57,438 nt of DNA from Mycobacterium sp. (lineage in GTDB: Bacteria; Actinomycetota; Actinomycetes; Mycobacteriales; Mycobacteriaceae): NCBI GenBank assembly GCA_011620645.1, contig WOYS01000095.1:1-57438 (forward strand). Reading direction: 5' to 3'. Below the pieces are notes generated by a model. The model saw only the letters and a program-made list of their open reading frames with translations, was not told the DNA's origin and made no database searches. Shown in pieces: positions 1 through 8,104 of the stretch. Made by a program: the position numbers and the translations under genes. Each line of letters opens with the position of its first letter. Positions within the stretch are counted from its first letter, which is position 1.

Positions 1-53
1 AGAGCTCTGGTTTTACACACCAGCGGTCGGCGGTTCGATACCGTCCGCGCCCA
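1..53 (+). tRNA. tRNA-Val(UAC), 3' part
   Basis: The window opens inside a tRNA. The anticodon stem is 7-11/19-23 with the 7-nt loop 12-18 and anticodon TAC at 14-16, which decodes valine. A 5-nt variable loop follows, then the T arm 29-33/41-45 with loop TTCGATA, the 3' acceptor strand 46-52 and discriminator A53. CCA is not encoded (ACCC follows). The D arm and 5' acceptor strand lie outside the window. A tRNA 3' end followed directly by accessory genes is a common island attachment point, but I found no second copy of this 3' end inside the window. Confidence 0.9.
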
Positions 54-391
54 CCCCTCAAAAGGACTGTTCAGAGGCTTACGGCCAGGATTTTCGGTCG
101 ATTTCAAAACCCCCGTTGTGCCAGGAGTGTGCCAAAAGATTCGAACTCGCTACGCAGCGGGTGCCGGAACCGATCCAAGGCTGCGCGAGTAGGCATTCAT
201 TGCTCGTTTGTGATCGGAGTCGGCGCAGGTCAGCTGAGGTCGCACGCATACTCCCGAAACAGGCACGCCGTCTAGGCCGCAAAGACTTTAGAAATGAGAC
301 ACAGCCACCCTCCGGCGATCCTCGCTTCTAGCGTTAAGTGAGGTCTCTTCATCTCTTCGACTTCACTTAGGTCAGTAAGTGAGGTTAAAAT
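54..391. other. Intergenic, no gene recognised (tRNA to fic)
   Basis: This 338-bp stretch between the tRNA-Val end and the Fic gene has no open frame with recognisable protein character. Its last 60 bp hold the repeated operator-like elements described separately. Confidence 0.5.
335..385 (+). promoter_or_regulatory. Repeated AAGTGA(A/G)GT operator before fic
   Basis: TAAGTGAGGT occurs in direct orientation at 335-344 and 376-385. An inverted copy, ACTTCACTTA, lies at 360-369. The second and third form an inverted repeat with a 6-bp spacer that ends 6 bp before the ATG at 392. A fourth half-copy (ACTTCACTTC, 401-410) lies inside the first codons. There is no Shine-Dalgarno sequence before the ATG, so transcription may begin at or near it. 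The arrangement is typical of an operator that blocks its own promoter. The C-terminal winged helix of the Fic protein is the obvious candidate ligand, by inference only. Confidence 0.55.
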
Positions 392-1570
392 ATGGATATG
401 ACTTCACTTCGCCCTGTCACCTACGAGGACGTTCGTTGGGAGCCGCAGGGAAGGCGGTACGCGGGCGCAGCGCTGCCCAAGTACGGCACCTACCACCCCG
501 CTGTGCCGGCAAGCATTACCGACCTAGTCCTAGACTTGCCGCCGTCAGTGTTCGCAGACGCCGAGTCCGCAAGTCGTGAGATTACACGTTTCGACGCCGA
601 ACTGGGAGGCGAGATCGCACCGTTCGCCGCCGTACTACTTCGGTCGGAGTCCGCCGCAAGCTCGCAGATCGAAAACTTAACCGCATCCGCGCGCGCTATC
701 GCCGAGGCCGAGCTGCCAGGTGGCAAGGCCAAGCGCAACGCTGAGACGATCGTTGCCAACACCGCTGCGATGCAAGCGGCGGTCGCCCTGTCGGACTCCG
801 TTGATTGCGACGCGATCCTCGCGATGCACCGCGCCTTGATGGTCAACGAGCCACGCCACACCCCGGGTGAATTCCGCACCGAGCCAGTGTGGATCGGCGG
901 CGGTTCCACCCCGATCGGCGCGACATTCGTCGGCCCACGCCATGAGGTTGTCTCAGACGCGATTAGCGACCTGATCGCTTTCGCGCAGCGCACCGACGTG
1001 CCCACGTTGCCGCAGATCGCGGTGGGTCATGCACAATTCGAAACTATTCACCCCTTCACCGATGGAAACGGCCGAACTGGCCGCGCACTGGTACAGGCCA
1101 TGCTGCGCAACAAAGGCCTGACTCGTCAGGTCACGGTGCCAGTCTCGGCCGGGCTGCTGGCGGACACGGACGCATACTTCGCGGCGTTAACCAGCTATCG
1201 CGACGGTGTTGCCGCGCCGATAGTCGAGCGCTTCTCGCAGGCCACTATCTTGGCTATCGCAAACGGACGCCAGCTGGTCGCCGACCTCCGCGCTATCCGG
1301 GAGACCTGGAACGGCATGGTCACCGCGCGGTCTGACTCGGCGGTATGGAAGGTGGCCGACTTGTTGATCCGCCGTCCGGTGGTGAACGCTGCGCTGTTGG
1401 CGCAGGAACTGGGCATCGAGTCCACTAACGCTCACCGCTACCTCAAACCGCTCACCGAGGCAGGAATCCTCGTGGAGACAACCAGCGGACCCCGCAACCG
1501 AGTATGGCGGTCTCCTGACGTGCTCGCTGCACTTGATTCTTTCGCCGAACGCGCCGGCCGGCGAGGCTGA
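392..1570 (+). CDS. Fic family AMP-transferase with winged helix
   Basis: 392-aa Fic enzyme. Fic proteins transfer a nucleotide moiety, usually AMP from ATP, to hydroxyl groups of target proteins. The catalytic motif HPFTDGNGR is complete at residues 220-228. Residues 90-95 (SSQIEN) match the inhibitory helix motif (S/T)xxxE(G/N), so this is a self-inhibited class II enzyme that needs no separate antitoxin. Residues about 320-385 form a winged-helix domain (LAQELGIESTNAHRYLKPL), common in chromosomal Fic proteins that may also bind DNA. The ATG at 392 is used; a second ATG at 398 is also possible. It stands alone between a tRNA and the ars operon, a typical acquired position. The target protein cannot be told from sequence. 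Confidence 0.88.
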   Translation: MDMTSLRPVTYEDVRWEPQGRRYAGAALPKYGTYHPAVPASITDLVLDLPPSVFADAESASREITRFDAELGGEIAPFAAVLLRSESAASSQIENLTASARAIAEAELPGGKAKRNAETIVANTAAMQAAVALSDSVDCDAILAMHRALMVNEPRHTPGEFRTEPVWIGGGSTPIGATFVGPRHEVVSDAISDLIAFAQRTDVPTLPQIAVGHAQFETIHPFTDGNGRTGRALVQAMLRNKGLTRQVTVPVSAGLLADTDAYFAALTSYRDGVAAPIVERFSQATILAIANGRQLVADLRAIRETWNGMVTARSDSAVWKVADLLIRRPVVNAALLAQELGIESTNAHRYLKPLTEAGILVETTSGPRNRVWRSPDVLAALDSFAERAGRRG

Positions 1571-2071
1571 TCGCAGTTCGTTCGCGGCAGGGTCCTGCCC
1601 ATCGGAGCGAAACGTGTCAAGTTGGCTGCATACGTAAGGAGCCCGTCCGCGCCGGGAGCGGCAGAGGGTTCGTGGCTATCACGAAGGCCACGTTCGGACG
1701 GACGAACACTTGCAACCTTCATGTAGACCGCGTGCCGAACGCCCGTGACTCCGATGCGGCGGTAGCGTGGGCACGATGCAGTACACGTCTTGGGTCAGGT
1801 CGTCTATCTGCTCTGATTTGAGGTCGCCCGCGACCGCCCCATCAGAACGTCTACACGTTTGGGCGGTCGGCGGCTGAGCGGACTAGTCATTCGAACTGCG
1901 TGCTTCCGTGAGTTAGCGAGATCTCCGGCATTGCAGGGGAATTGGACCACGTGAGCGGCGGCACGCCCCATCGTCCGAATACTACGGAACACCCGTGGCA
2001 AAATTGGCGACTGCGCAACCGTGGTTGCCGCGACGTCTGCACAAGACTCTCGCCAGGCTGGCCCCTGCGTG
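1571..2071. other. Intergenic, nothing recognised
   Basis: This is a 500-bp stretch between the convergent fic and ars genes. Both strands were read. Open frames are short and have no recognisable domain, and no clear terminator hairpin or mobile-element end was seen. It may be decayed DNA. Confidence 0.4.
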
Positions 2072-2497
2072 TCAGAGGGTGGCGTGCGTGAGGGTGGCGT
2101 AGAGCTGGTGCACGCGGGCGGCAATGTCATCGCGGACCAGGCGCATCCGTTCGAGGCCGTCGATACCTCGGTCGGAAGGTTCGTCGGTGTCCCAGTTCTC
2201 GATCGGCGTTCCGGGCAGTGGATCGAGTTGAACTTCCCGGCCCAGGGTGATCACCAGATCGACATCGCGGGCGAGGTCGTAGTTCACCGGTTTGGGCTGC
2301 TCGGCGGAGATGTCGACACCGACTTCCAGCAGCGCCTGGGTGGATAGACCGTTGACCGCGTCGCCGGGTTTTGTGCCCGCCGAATGCACGGACACACTGT
2401 CGCCAGCGATGTGGCGCATGAGTCCGGCCGCCATCTGCGACTTGCCGCCGTTCTTGACGCAGACGAACAGCACTGACGGCGTGGTGGATTCGGTCAT
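2072..2497 (-). CDS. ArsC-like low-molecular-weight phosphatase family protein
   Basis: 141-aa protein of the LMW-phosphatase/arsenate-reductase fold, last gene of the ars operon. Actinobacterial members of this class use mycothiol/mycoredoxin to reduce arsenate to arsenite. The P-loop is CVKNGGKS (Cys13 to Ser20). The usual CX5R arginine is replaced by Lys19. I believe this is characteristic of one actinobacterial subgroup, but it makes the activity less certain than for the upstream paralogue. The start lies 3 bp after the stop of the 223-aa paralogue, so the two are probably translated from one message. Confidence 0.8.
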   Translation of the reverse strand: MTESTTPSVLFVCVKNGGKSQMAAGLMRHIAGDSVSVHSAGTKPGDAVNGLSTQALLEVGVDISAEQPKPVNYDLARDVDLVITLGREVQLDPLPGTPIENWDTDEPSDRGIDGLERMRLVRDDIAARVHQLYATLTHATL

Positions 2498-2500
2498 GGG

Positions 2501-3172
2501 TCAGCCTTGGCGTGCGGTGACGTTGAGTTCGGCGAGCAGGCGCCGGACGCGTCCTTCGATGTCGTCGCGGATGGGACGCACCGCGGCGACGTCCTGGCCG
2601 GCAGGATCGGGCAGTTCCCAGTTCACATAACGCTTTCCGGGGAAGATCGGGCAGGCATCTCCGCAGCCCATGGTGATCACGACATCGGCAGCCCGGACGA
2701 TTTCGTCGGTCCAGGGCTTGGGGAATTCACCGGTGATGTCGATGCCGACCTCGGCCATCGCCGCGATGGCCGAGGGGTTGATGTGGTCACCGGGTTCGGA
2801 ACCACCCGACCAGGCCACGGCGTCGTCGCCGGCGAGGTGGGCGAAATAGCCCAAGGCCATCTGGGAGCGACCGGCGTTGTGGGTGCACAGGAACAGCACG
2901 GTGGGTTTACCGTCGCTGATCTTGCCCTCCACCCGAGCCAGCGCGTGCAGGCGTTGGCGGGCGAACCGTTCGGCGAGCAGGGGCAGGAAATTCGGGACTG
3001 TGGCCCGGCCGGCGAACTGGTCGTAGGAGGAGTGCAAGAACCGTTCAATCGTTTCTTCGCCGAAGCTGTCGCCGAATTCGCGTTCCAGACGGGTGGCAGC
3101 AGTTTTCAGCGCGTGCTGTTGATCGATGGACAGGTCGCGGTGCGGGCGCAGGCCGGCGGGGCTGTCAGACAT
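2501..3172 (-). CDS. arsC: Arsenate reductase ArsC (N-terminal helical domain + LMW-PTP fold)
   Basis: 223-aa protein. Residues about 12-85 form a helical N-terminal domain (LSIDQQHALKTAATRLEREF) seen in actinobacterial ArsC proteins, probably for dimerisation. The catalytic domain begins at residue 91 with the P-loop CTHNAGRS (Cys96, Arg102). A later DPAGQDVAAVRPIRDDI segment supplies the acidic catalytic loop. Reduction of arsenate to arsenite feeds the adjacent Acr3 exporter. The ATG at 3172 is chosen because AAGGAG lies just upstream inside the end of acr3 and the N-terminal alignment begins there. The frame is open a further 30 codons upstream with no domain. Confidence 0.9.
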   Translation of the reverse strand: MSDSPAGLRPHRDLSIDQQHALKTAATRLEREFGDSFGEETIERFLHSSYDQFAGRATVPNFLPLLAERFARQRLHALARVEGKISDGKPTVLFLCTHNAGRSQMALGYFAHLAGDDAVAWSGGSEPGDHINPSAIAAMAEVGIDITGEFPKPWTDEIVRAADVVITMGCGDACPIFPGKRYVNWELPDPAGQDVAAVRPIRDDIEGRVRRLLAELNVTARQG

Positions 3173-3176
3173 GGTG

Positions 3177-4283
3177 TTACGACTCCTTGGTCGTCGATGT
3201 GGTGGCTGGACGGGGAACGGGGGGCTGTTCGGAGAAACGTCGGCGCAAGGCCAGCGATACATAGACCAGGGCGACCAGCACCGGGACTTCGATCAGTGGG
3301 CCGACCACTCCGGCCAGCGCCTGACCGGAGGTAGCGCCGTAGGTGGCGATCGCGACCGCGATGGCCAGTTCGAAGTTGTTGCCGGCGGCGGTGAATGCCA
3401 GGGTGGTGGTCCGCTGGTAGCCCAGGCCGATCGCGGCGCCGAGTAGGTAGCCCCCACCCCACATGATCGCGAAGTACGCCAGCAGGGGAAGCGCGATACG
3501 CACCACGTCGAAGGGCCGGCTGGTGATCTGTTCGCCTTGCAGCCCAAAGAGAATCACGATGGTGAACAGCAGCCCGTAGAGGGCCCATGGTCCGATCCGG
3601 GGCAGGAATTTCGACTCGTACCAATCGCGGCCCTTGGTCTTCTCACCGATCCGGCGGGACAGATATCCGGCAAGTAGCGGTATACCCAGGAAGATGATGA
3701 CCGACTTGGCGATCTGCCATGGTGAGGTGTCGATGGTGGTCTGTTCCAGATTCAGCCAGCCGGGCAGCACCGACAGGTAGAACCAGCCCAGGACGGCGAA
3801 CATGACGACCTGGAAGATCGAATTCAGCGCAACCAGGACGGCGGCGGCCTCGCGGTCACCGCACGCCAGGTCGTTCCAGATGATGACCATGGCGATGCAG
3901 CGGGCAAGGCCGACGATGATCAGACCGGTCCGGTACTCGGGTAGGTCCGCCAACATCAGCCAGGCCAGGGCGAACATCAGCGCGGGCCCGAACACCCAGT
4001 TCAGAAGCAGTGAGCTCAGCAGCAGTTTGCGGTCGCCGGTCACGGTGTCGAGGCGGTCGTAGCGCACCTTGGCGAGCACGGGGTACATCATGATCAGCAG
4101 GCCGAGCGCGATCGGCAACGAAATACCGTCTATCTGAACGCTTTCCAACGCTGAACCCAGGCCAGGGATCCATCGGCCGAGCAGCAGACCGGCGACCATG
4201 GCGATGCCGATCCACACCGGCAGGAACCGGTCCAGGGTGGAGAGCTTGGCCACGACCGGTGCCGATGTCGCGGTCTCGGTCAT
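3177..4283 (-). CDS. arsB: Arsenite efflux permease, ACR3 family
   Basis: 368-aa integral membrane protein with about ten hydrophobic segments. It carries the ACR3 signature ARCIAMVIIWNDLACGD, including the conserved Cys proposed to bind arsenite. It exports As(III) driven by proton motive force. Its ATG overlaps the arsR stop codon (ATGA), and its stop lies 4 bp before the arsC ATG, so arsR-acr3-arsC-arsC-like form one tightly coupled operon. Confidence 0.93.
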   Translation of the reverse strand: MTETATSAPVVAKLSTLDRFLPVWIGIAMVAGLLLGRWIPGLGSALESVQIDGISLPIALGLLIMMYPVLAKVRYDRLDTVTGDRKLLLSSLLLNWVFGPALMFALAWLMLADLPEYRTGLIIVGLARCIAMVIIWNDLACGDREAAAVLVALNSIFQVVMFAVLGWFYLSVLPGWLNLEQTTIDTSPWQIAKSVIIFLGIPLLAGYLSRRIGEKTKGRDWYESKFLPRIGPWALYGLLFTIVILFGLQGEQITSRPFDVVRIALPLLAYFAIMWGGGYLLGAAIGLGYQRTTTLAFTAAGNNFELAIAVAIATYGATSGQALAGVVGPLIEVPVLVALVYVSLALRRRFSEQPPVPRPATTSTTKES

Positions 4284-4651
4284 GCGGTCGCCTCCGCGAG
4301 TGTCGCGGTGTTGAGGGCCAATAGCGCTGAAAGCTCGCCGAGGGCCTCCGGAACGACGGCGTAGTACACCCAGGAGGCCCGACGCGCGGAGGTCAGCAGA
4401 CCGGCGTCGCGCAGGACCTTCAGATGGTGAGACACCGTCGGTTGCGACACATCGATACCGCCCGAGATGTCACACACGCAGGCCTCACCGCCAGCATGGC
4501 TGGCGATGGCACTGAAAAGCCGCAGCCGCACCGGGTCGGCCAATGCCTTCAACTTCTTGGCCATCTCGGTGGCGGCCTGCTCGGTCAATGGCTCGTTCAG
4601 CAGGGGTGGCGTGACGCACCACGGGTCTGCCGGCTCAGATGAATTCGACAC
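4280..4651 (-). CDS. arsR: ArsR family As(III)-sensing repressor
   Basis: 123-aa winged-helix repressor of the ArsR/SmtB family, first gene of the ars operon. It contains the recognition-helix segment DVSQPTVSHHLKVLRDAGLL and the metalloid-binding pair in EACVCD at its alpha-3 region. On binding As(III) it would leave the operator and allow acr3-arsC expression. The start is GTG at 4651. A CAATAT -10-like hexamer ends 7 bp upstream, so the message may be leaderless. Confidence 0.92.
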   Translation of the reverse strand: MSNSSEPADPWCVTPPLLNEPLTEQAATEMAKKLKALADPVRLRLFSAIASHAGGEACVCDISGGIDVSQPTVSHHLKVLRDAGLLTSARRASWVYYAVVPEALGELSALLALNTATLAEATA

Positions 4652-4675
4652 ATGTCGATATTGACACTGATCGAA
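4642..4675 (-). promoter_or_regulatory. ars operon promoter/operator
   Basis: The region contains an imperfect inverted repeat with outer arms ATTCGA and TCGAAT around a TCAATATCGACAT core that overlaps the arsR start codon. A CAATAT hexamer (4663-4658) is placed correctly for a leaderless start at 4651. The symmetry and position fit an ArsR operator; binding is inferred. Confidence 0.45.
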
Positions 4676-4697
4676 TCACCGCGCAAGCGAACAATGC

Positions 4698-4775
4698 ATG
4701 AACGTGAAGATTCTCGGCCTCGACGGCCTCGACGGCCTCGACGATCTCGATGATCTCGACGGCGCGGCTGACTGA
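4698..4775 (+). CDS. Possible 25-aa GLD/DLD repeat peptide
   Basis: A short frame, divergent from arsR, starts with ATG at 4698 and encodes MNVKILG followed by repeating LDG and LDD units. The DNA beneath is a 9-bp tandem repeat (GGCCTCGAC, about 4715-4741) with degenerate GATCTCGAT copies. No Shine-Dalgarno sequence is obvious. It could be a real small acidic peptide or simply a repeat that happens to be open. No function is assigned. Confidence 0.25.
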   Translation: MNVKILGLDGLDGLDDLDDLDGAAD

Positions 4776-4825
4776 GCTGCGGCTCGATACGCGACGCGGC
4801 GTCGTTTCCTCCGATCGCGATCTGG

Positions 4826-5302
4826 CTAAGGGTTGGCTGGCGCCGCACCTTCGTCACTCCAAGCGGACCTGGCCCCTGATTCGCCGATCCGATACACCTG
4901 GATCGTGGCGGCACCGCTCGACACGACGACGATGGCCGCGATGGCCGCGGTGATACTCGCCGGCAAGGGGCGCTGGCGTTGCTCTCGTCGGTGGGCGAAG
5001 GCTAGGAGCACTGTGCCGAGCAACAGGCTCAGGGCGAAATAGAGCATGGTGTCGCCGAGGGCGGTGTGTTCCCGCAGAACGTCGGTTTGGTGAATGCGAT
5101 GCTCCAACCATTCGCCGGCCTCAGTGGTCAACGGCGTGATGATGACAATGGCCGTTGCCAGTATGACGATCAACCAGATCAGTCGGCGGCGGGCAGCCGG
5201 CCATAGGGCGCTCAGAATGGCCAGCGCCGCGGTGAGCGGTACGAGGACGACGACGAAATGGACCAGAAGGACGTGTACCGGAAGTCCCTGGATGGTTGAC
5301 AT
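4826..5302 (-). CDS. DUF2231 family membrane protein
   Basis: 158-aa protein with four hydrophobic segments and the DUF2231-type opening GLPVHVLLVHFVVVLVPL, with its two histidines. The function of the family is not established. It lies 31 bp downstream of the VIT1-like gene's stop codon in the same direction and may be cotranscribed. The C-terminus is short and hydrophilic. Confidence 0.8.
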   Translation of the reverse strand: MSTIQGLPVHVLLVHFVVVLVPLTAALAILSALWPAARRRLIWLIVILATAIVIITPLTTEAGEWLEHRIHQTDVLREHTALGDTMLYFALSLLLGTVLLAFAHRREQRQRPLPASITAAIAAIVVVSSGAATIQVYRIGESGARSAWSDEGAAPANP

Positions 5303-5333
5303 AGGTTTGCCCCCTTCTTATTTCACAACCGGA

Positions 5334-6044
5334 TCAACCGACGGCTACGCCGACCAGGTGTCCGATGGCATACGTGACGGCAAGGGCGAGACCGCCGCCC
5401 ACGACGTTGCGGATGACTGCCGATGAGACAGCAGCCCCGCCGAGCCTCGCTGCCAACAGACCAGTGGCGGCGAGTGCCACCAGCACCACCCCGATTGTCA
5501 CCGGCACACGCGCCCCCAGCGGAGGCAACAGGATCGCGATCAATGGCAGTAGGGCGCCGATTGTGAAGGACGAGGCCGACGATACGGCCGCATGCCATGG
5601 ATTGGTAAGTTCGTCTGGATCGATGTCCAGTTCTATTTCAGCATGCGCCCGGATGGCATCGTGGTCGGTGAGTTCCTGCGCAACCGCGCTCGCCGTCTGC
5701 GGTGACAGTCCGCGTTGTTCATACAGCGAAGCAAGCTCTTCGAGTTCGGCTTGCGGATCTTCGCGGAGTTCACGATGCTCGAGCATCAGTAGCGCGCGTT
5801 CCGTGTCTCGCTGCGTGCTCACGGACACATACTCTCCCAAGGCCATTGACACGGCTCCGGCGGCCAGGCCGGCGATCCCTGCCATCAGGATCGGCTCGCG
5901 GGCGGCGGTCGCGGCGGCGACTCCGACGACGATTCCCGCTGTCGACACGATGCCGTCATTCGCACCCAGGACGCCCGCGCGCAGCCAGTTCAGTCTCGAC
6001 TGCACCGATCCCTGGTGGGGTTCAACGGGGGAGGGCGTCGACAT
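5334..6044 (-). CDS. VIT1/CCC1-type Fe2+/Mn2+ transporter
   Basis: 236-aa member of the VIT1/CCC1/Nodulin-21 family. The N-terminal segment [22 protein letters not shown] and the MALGEYVSVSTQRD segment are diagnostic. A cytoplasmic acidic helical stretch (residues about 80-140) separates the first two membrane segments from the last three. These proteins move ferrous iron or manganese out of the cytosol. The ATG at 6044 is chosen because homology begins there; the frame extends 31 codons further without support. Paired TAGGCTA palindromes just upstream suggest control by a metalloregulator. Confidence 0.85.
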   Translation of the reverse strand: MSTPSPVEPHQGSVQSRLNWLRAGVLGANDGIVSTAGIVVGVAAATAAREPILMAGIAGLAAGAVSMALGEYVSVSTQRDTERALLMLEHRELREDPQAELEELASLYEQRGLSPQTASAVAQELTDHDAIRAHAEIELDIDPDELTNPWHAAVSSASSFTIGALLPLIAILLPPLGARVPVTIGVVLVALAATGLLAARLGGAAVSSAVIRNVVGGGLALAVTYAIGHLVGVAVG

Positions 6045-6047
6045 GAC

Positions 6048-6095
6048 GGTTAGGCTAACGGTGCAACTGCACTGACGCCAGCATACGTAGCCTAC
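6048..6095 (-). promoter_or_regulatory. Paired TAGGCTA palindromes upstream of VIT1-like gene
   Basis: TTAGGCTAA (6050-6058) and GTAGCCTAC (6087-6095) are palindromic and spaced about 37 bp apart. A perfect inverted repeat, GTGCA-AC-TGCAC (6061-6072), lies between them. The TTAGGCTAA core resembles the centre of the mycobacterial IdeR iron box, though the outer half-sites do not match. A manganese regulator is equally possible. Confidence 0.35.
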
Positions 6096-6120
6096 CCAAA
6101 GTCGTTGTGCTGCAGGGTTC

Positions 6121-6993
6121 TCAGTGACGGGCGACAATCACCGGAACCCGCGCTGCCTGAACGACGGCAGAGCTGACCGAGCCCAGTAAGGCACTTGCCG
6201 CAGCGCCGTGGCCGTGACTGCCGACGACGAGCAATTGAGCCGACTCCGACTGCTCAATGAGGCGCCGGGCGGGCTGGTCCGGGACGATGACGCGACGCAC
6301 TGCAACGTCGGGGTAGCGCTGCTGCCAGTCCGCCAATTCGGCGGAGACGTCTCGTTCGACGTCCAGTCGCAGTTCATCCCAATCGAATCGGGGCAACTCC
6401 CACGCGCCTGGAGACCACCAGGCATGCAGCGCAACAAGTTCCACATGGCGCCTCTGCGCTTCCTCGAAAGCCAACGCGATGGCAGACGCGCACGCGGTGG
6501 AACCGTCGAAGCCCAGCACGACGGGATCTTTGGAGTCGTAGGGCGGCAGGAATTCATCGTGTGTCACGGTGACGGGGCAGTGAGCCCGGTGCACCAATGC
6601 AGTGCTCACCGATCCGAGAACGGCCCGCGCCAAGGCACCGCGTCCACGACTTCCCACCACCACCATGTCGGCGTGCTTCGACTTCTCGACAAGGGTGGCC
6701 ACCGGCGCGGCCAGCTTGAATTCCGTCGTGATACGCAAGGCGCCGTGGGTGGTCTCTTTGGCGGTCTTCTCGGCGTCTTCGAGAATTCGAGCGCCCTGGT
6801 TTTGTTGCCATTCGGGCAATCCAGCGGGGGGAGGCAGAACCGGCCACGTACTCAGAATCGGCGCAACCGCGTTGACGATGGTCAACGTCGAGTCACGAAG
6901 GACCGCTTCCGTCGCTGCCCACCGAAGCGCCGTCTCCGACCACAGGGAACCGTCGACACCAACCACAATCCCTGCGGTGAATGATCCGTCCAT
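6121..6993 (-). CDS. Universal stress protein, two UspA domains
   Basis: 290-aa tandem USP. Domain 1 begins [18 protein letters not shown] and ends with the nucleotide-binding motif [19 protein letters not shown]. Domain 2 begins [18 protein letters not shown] and ends [19 protein letters not shown]. Both keep the G-2x-G-9x-G(S/T) pattern expected for ATP binding. Two-domain USPs of this type are prominent members of the mycobacterial dormancy regulon. A DosR-like box and matching -10 lie upstream (7054-7096). Confidence 0.93.
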   Translation of the reverse strand: MDGSFTAGIVVGVDGSLWSETALRWAATEAVLRDSTLTIVNAVAPILSTWPVLPPPAGLPEWQQNQGARILEDAEKTAKETTHGALRITTEFKLAAPVATLVEKSKHADMVVVGSRGRGALARAVLGSVSTALVHRAHCPVTVTHDEFLPPYDSKDPVVLGFDGSTACASAIALAFEEAQRRHVELVALHAWWSPGAWELPRFDWDELRLDVERDVSAELADWQQRYPDVAVRRVIVPDQPARRLIEQSESAQLLVVGSHGHGAAASALLGSVSSAVVQAARVPVIVARH

Positions 6994-7053
6994 GATCGAT
7001 CGATCCCTTCGTGATCATGGGCCGTGCCGCCGCACAGGATGCCCACCACGGTC

Positions 7054-7096
7054 AACGTAGAACGCGGTGTCAGCGCTGGATAGGGACCTTCGGCCT
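7054..7096 (-). promoter_or_regulatory. DosR-like box and -10 for usp at 6121-6993
   Basis: GGGACCTTCGGCCT (7083-7096) matches 13 of the 14 positions of the symmetric core GGGNC-N4-GNCCC. On the minus strand TACGTT (7059-7054), a TANNNT -10, lies so that the box would be centred about 42 bp upstream of a start near 7047. This is the usual geometry of DosR-activated promoters. Confidence 0.6.
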
Positions 7097-7130
7097 CAAC
7101 TCGCCCCGTCTGCCCGGTGGGCGGGGCGGA

Positions 7131-7778
7131 TTAATCGGTGGGGGGCGAAGGCTGGCCGAGCTTGGAGACGAATGCGGCAGCTTGCGCGCGCCGTTCCATC
7201 CCGAGCTTGGCCAGCAGACGGGAGACATAATTCTTGATCGTTTTCTCCGCGAGGAACATCCGAGCTGCAATCTGCTTGTTGGTCAGGCCTTCGCCGATCA
7301 GTGCGAGCAGAGTTCTCTCCTGCTCGGTCAACTCAGAGAGGGGATCGGATCGTTCGGCGGATTCGCGTAGCTTGGCCATCAATGCTGCTGCGGCGCGATT
7401 GTCGAGGAGTGAACGACCAGCCCCCACGTCCTTGATGGCGCGGGCGAGCTCCATTCCTTTGATGTCCTTGACCACGTAGCCGCTGGCGCCGGCGAGTATG
7501 GCGTCAAGCATGGCCTCCTCGGACGTAAACGATGTGAGCATGAGGCACCGAAGGTCGGGCATCCGGGCCAACAGCTCACGGCACAACTCCACACCGTTCC
7601 CGTCGGGCAATCTCACGTCGAGCACTGCCACGTCGGGCTTCAGGCAGGGGATTTGCGCCAACGCGTGTGAGACCGTGCCGGCTTCGCCGATGACCTGCAG
7701 TTCGGGGTCAGTGCTGAGCAGGTCGATCAATCCGCGTCTGACCAATTCGTGGTCATCCACAAGAAACACAGTCACCAT
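7131..7778 (-). CDS. devR: DosR/DevR-like NarL-family response regulator (orphan)
   Basis: 215-aa response regulator very close to M. tuberculosis DosR/DevR, including stretches such as [11 protein letters not shown] and [19 protein letters not shown]. The receiver has Asp8/Asp9, phosphoacceptor Asp54, Thr82 and Lys104. The LuxR-type HTH keeps Lys179, Lys182 and Asn183, the residues that contact DNA in DosR. The ATG at 7778 has AGGAGGG upstream. No DevS/DosT-type histidine kinase is adjacent, unlike the usual devR-devS operon. It may be a second copy acting with a kinase elsewhere. It sits amid genes of the classes DosR controls and lies divergent from a usp gene. Confidence 0.93.
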   Translation of the reverse strand: MVTVFLVDDHELVRRGLIDLLSTDPELQVIGEAGTVSHALAQIPCLKPDVAVLDVRLPDGNGVELCRELLARMPDLRCLMLTSFTSEEAMLDAILAGASGYVVKDIKGMELARAIKDVGAGRSLLDNRAAAALMAKLRESAERSDPLSELTEQERTLLALIGEGLTNKQIAARMFLAEKTIKNYVSRLLAKLGMERRAQAAAFVSKLGQPSPPTD

Positions 7779-7968
7779 GGCTGTCCAACCCTCCTGCTGT
7801 CGACCGCTCGGTCGACAGCGGACTTGCGATTCATTGTGATGGCTGCGGGCGGTATCTGCGTCCACAACCGCGCTGCATGTCGCACCGCCATTTTTCGTGG
7901 GCCAATCGAGCCTTTGTCGCACGCTCATCTCGCCGACGCTCTCGAGAAGCCGAAGCTCTCGCGAATCA

Positions 7969-7982
7969 GGGCCAAAGGTCCA
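7969..7982. promoter_or_regulatory. DosR-like box between devR-like gene and usp
   Basis: GGGCCAAAGGTCCA matches 13 of 14 positions of GGGNC-N4-GNCCC. It lies in the 326-bp divergent region between the regulator (start 7778) and usp (start 8105). No convincing -10 is placed at the expected distance on either strand, so its target is uncertain. It could serve usp, autoregulation or both. Nothing else is recognised in this divergent region. Confidence 0.5.
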
Positions 7983-8104
7983 TGACATCGAGGACCTCTT
8001 CAGGCAGATCGGGACGGAGGCTTGCCAATAGCGTCGAGAAGCAGACGGCGGCCCGTTGGAGGGCCACGTCGTAGAACCGCCCCCGATTGTTCAAGGAGTG
8101 TCAC

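Noticed and set aside
116..331. 71-codon frame with two cysteines after the tRNA
   Set aside because: No family resemblance and no ribosome site. Too weak to call.
1..391. tRNA-Val end as a proven island attachment site
   Set aside because: No integrase and no repeated tRNA 3' end found in the window, so only suggestive.
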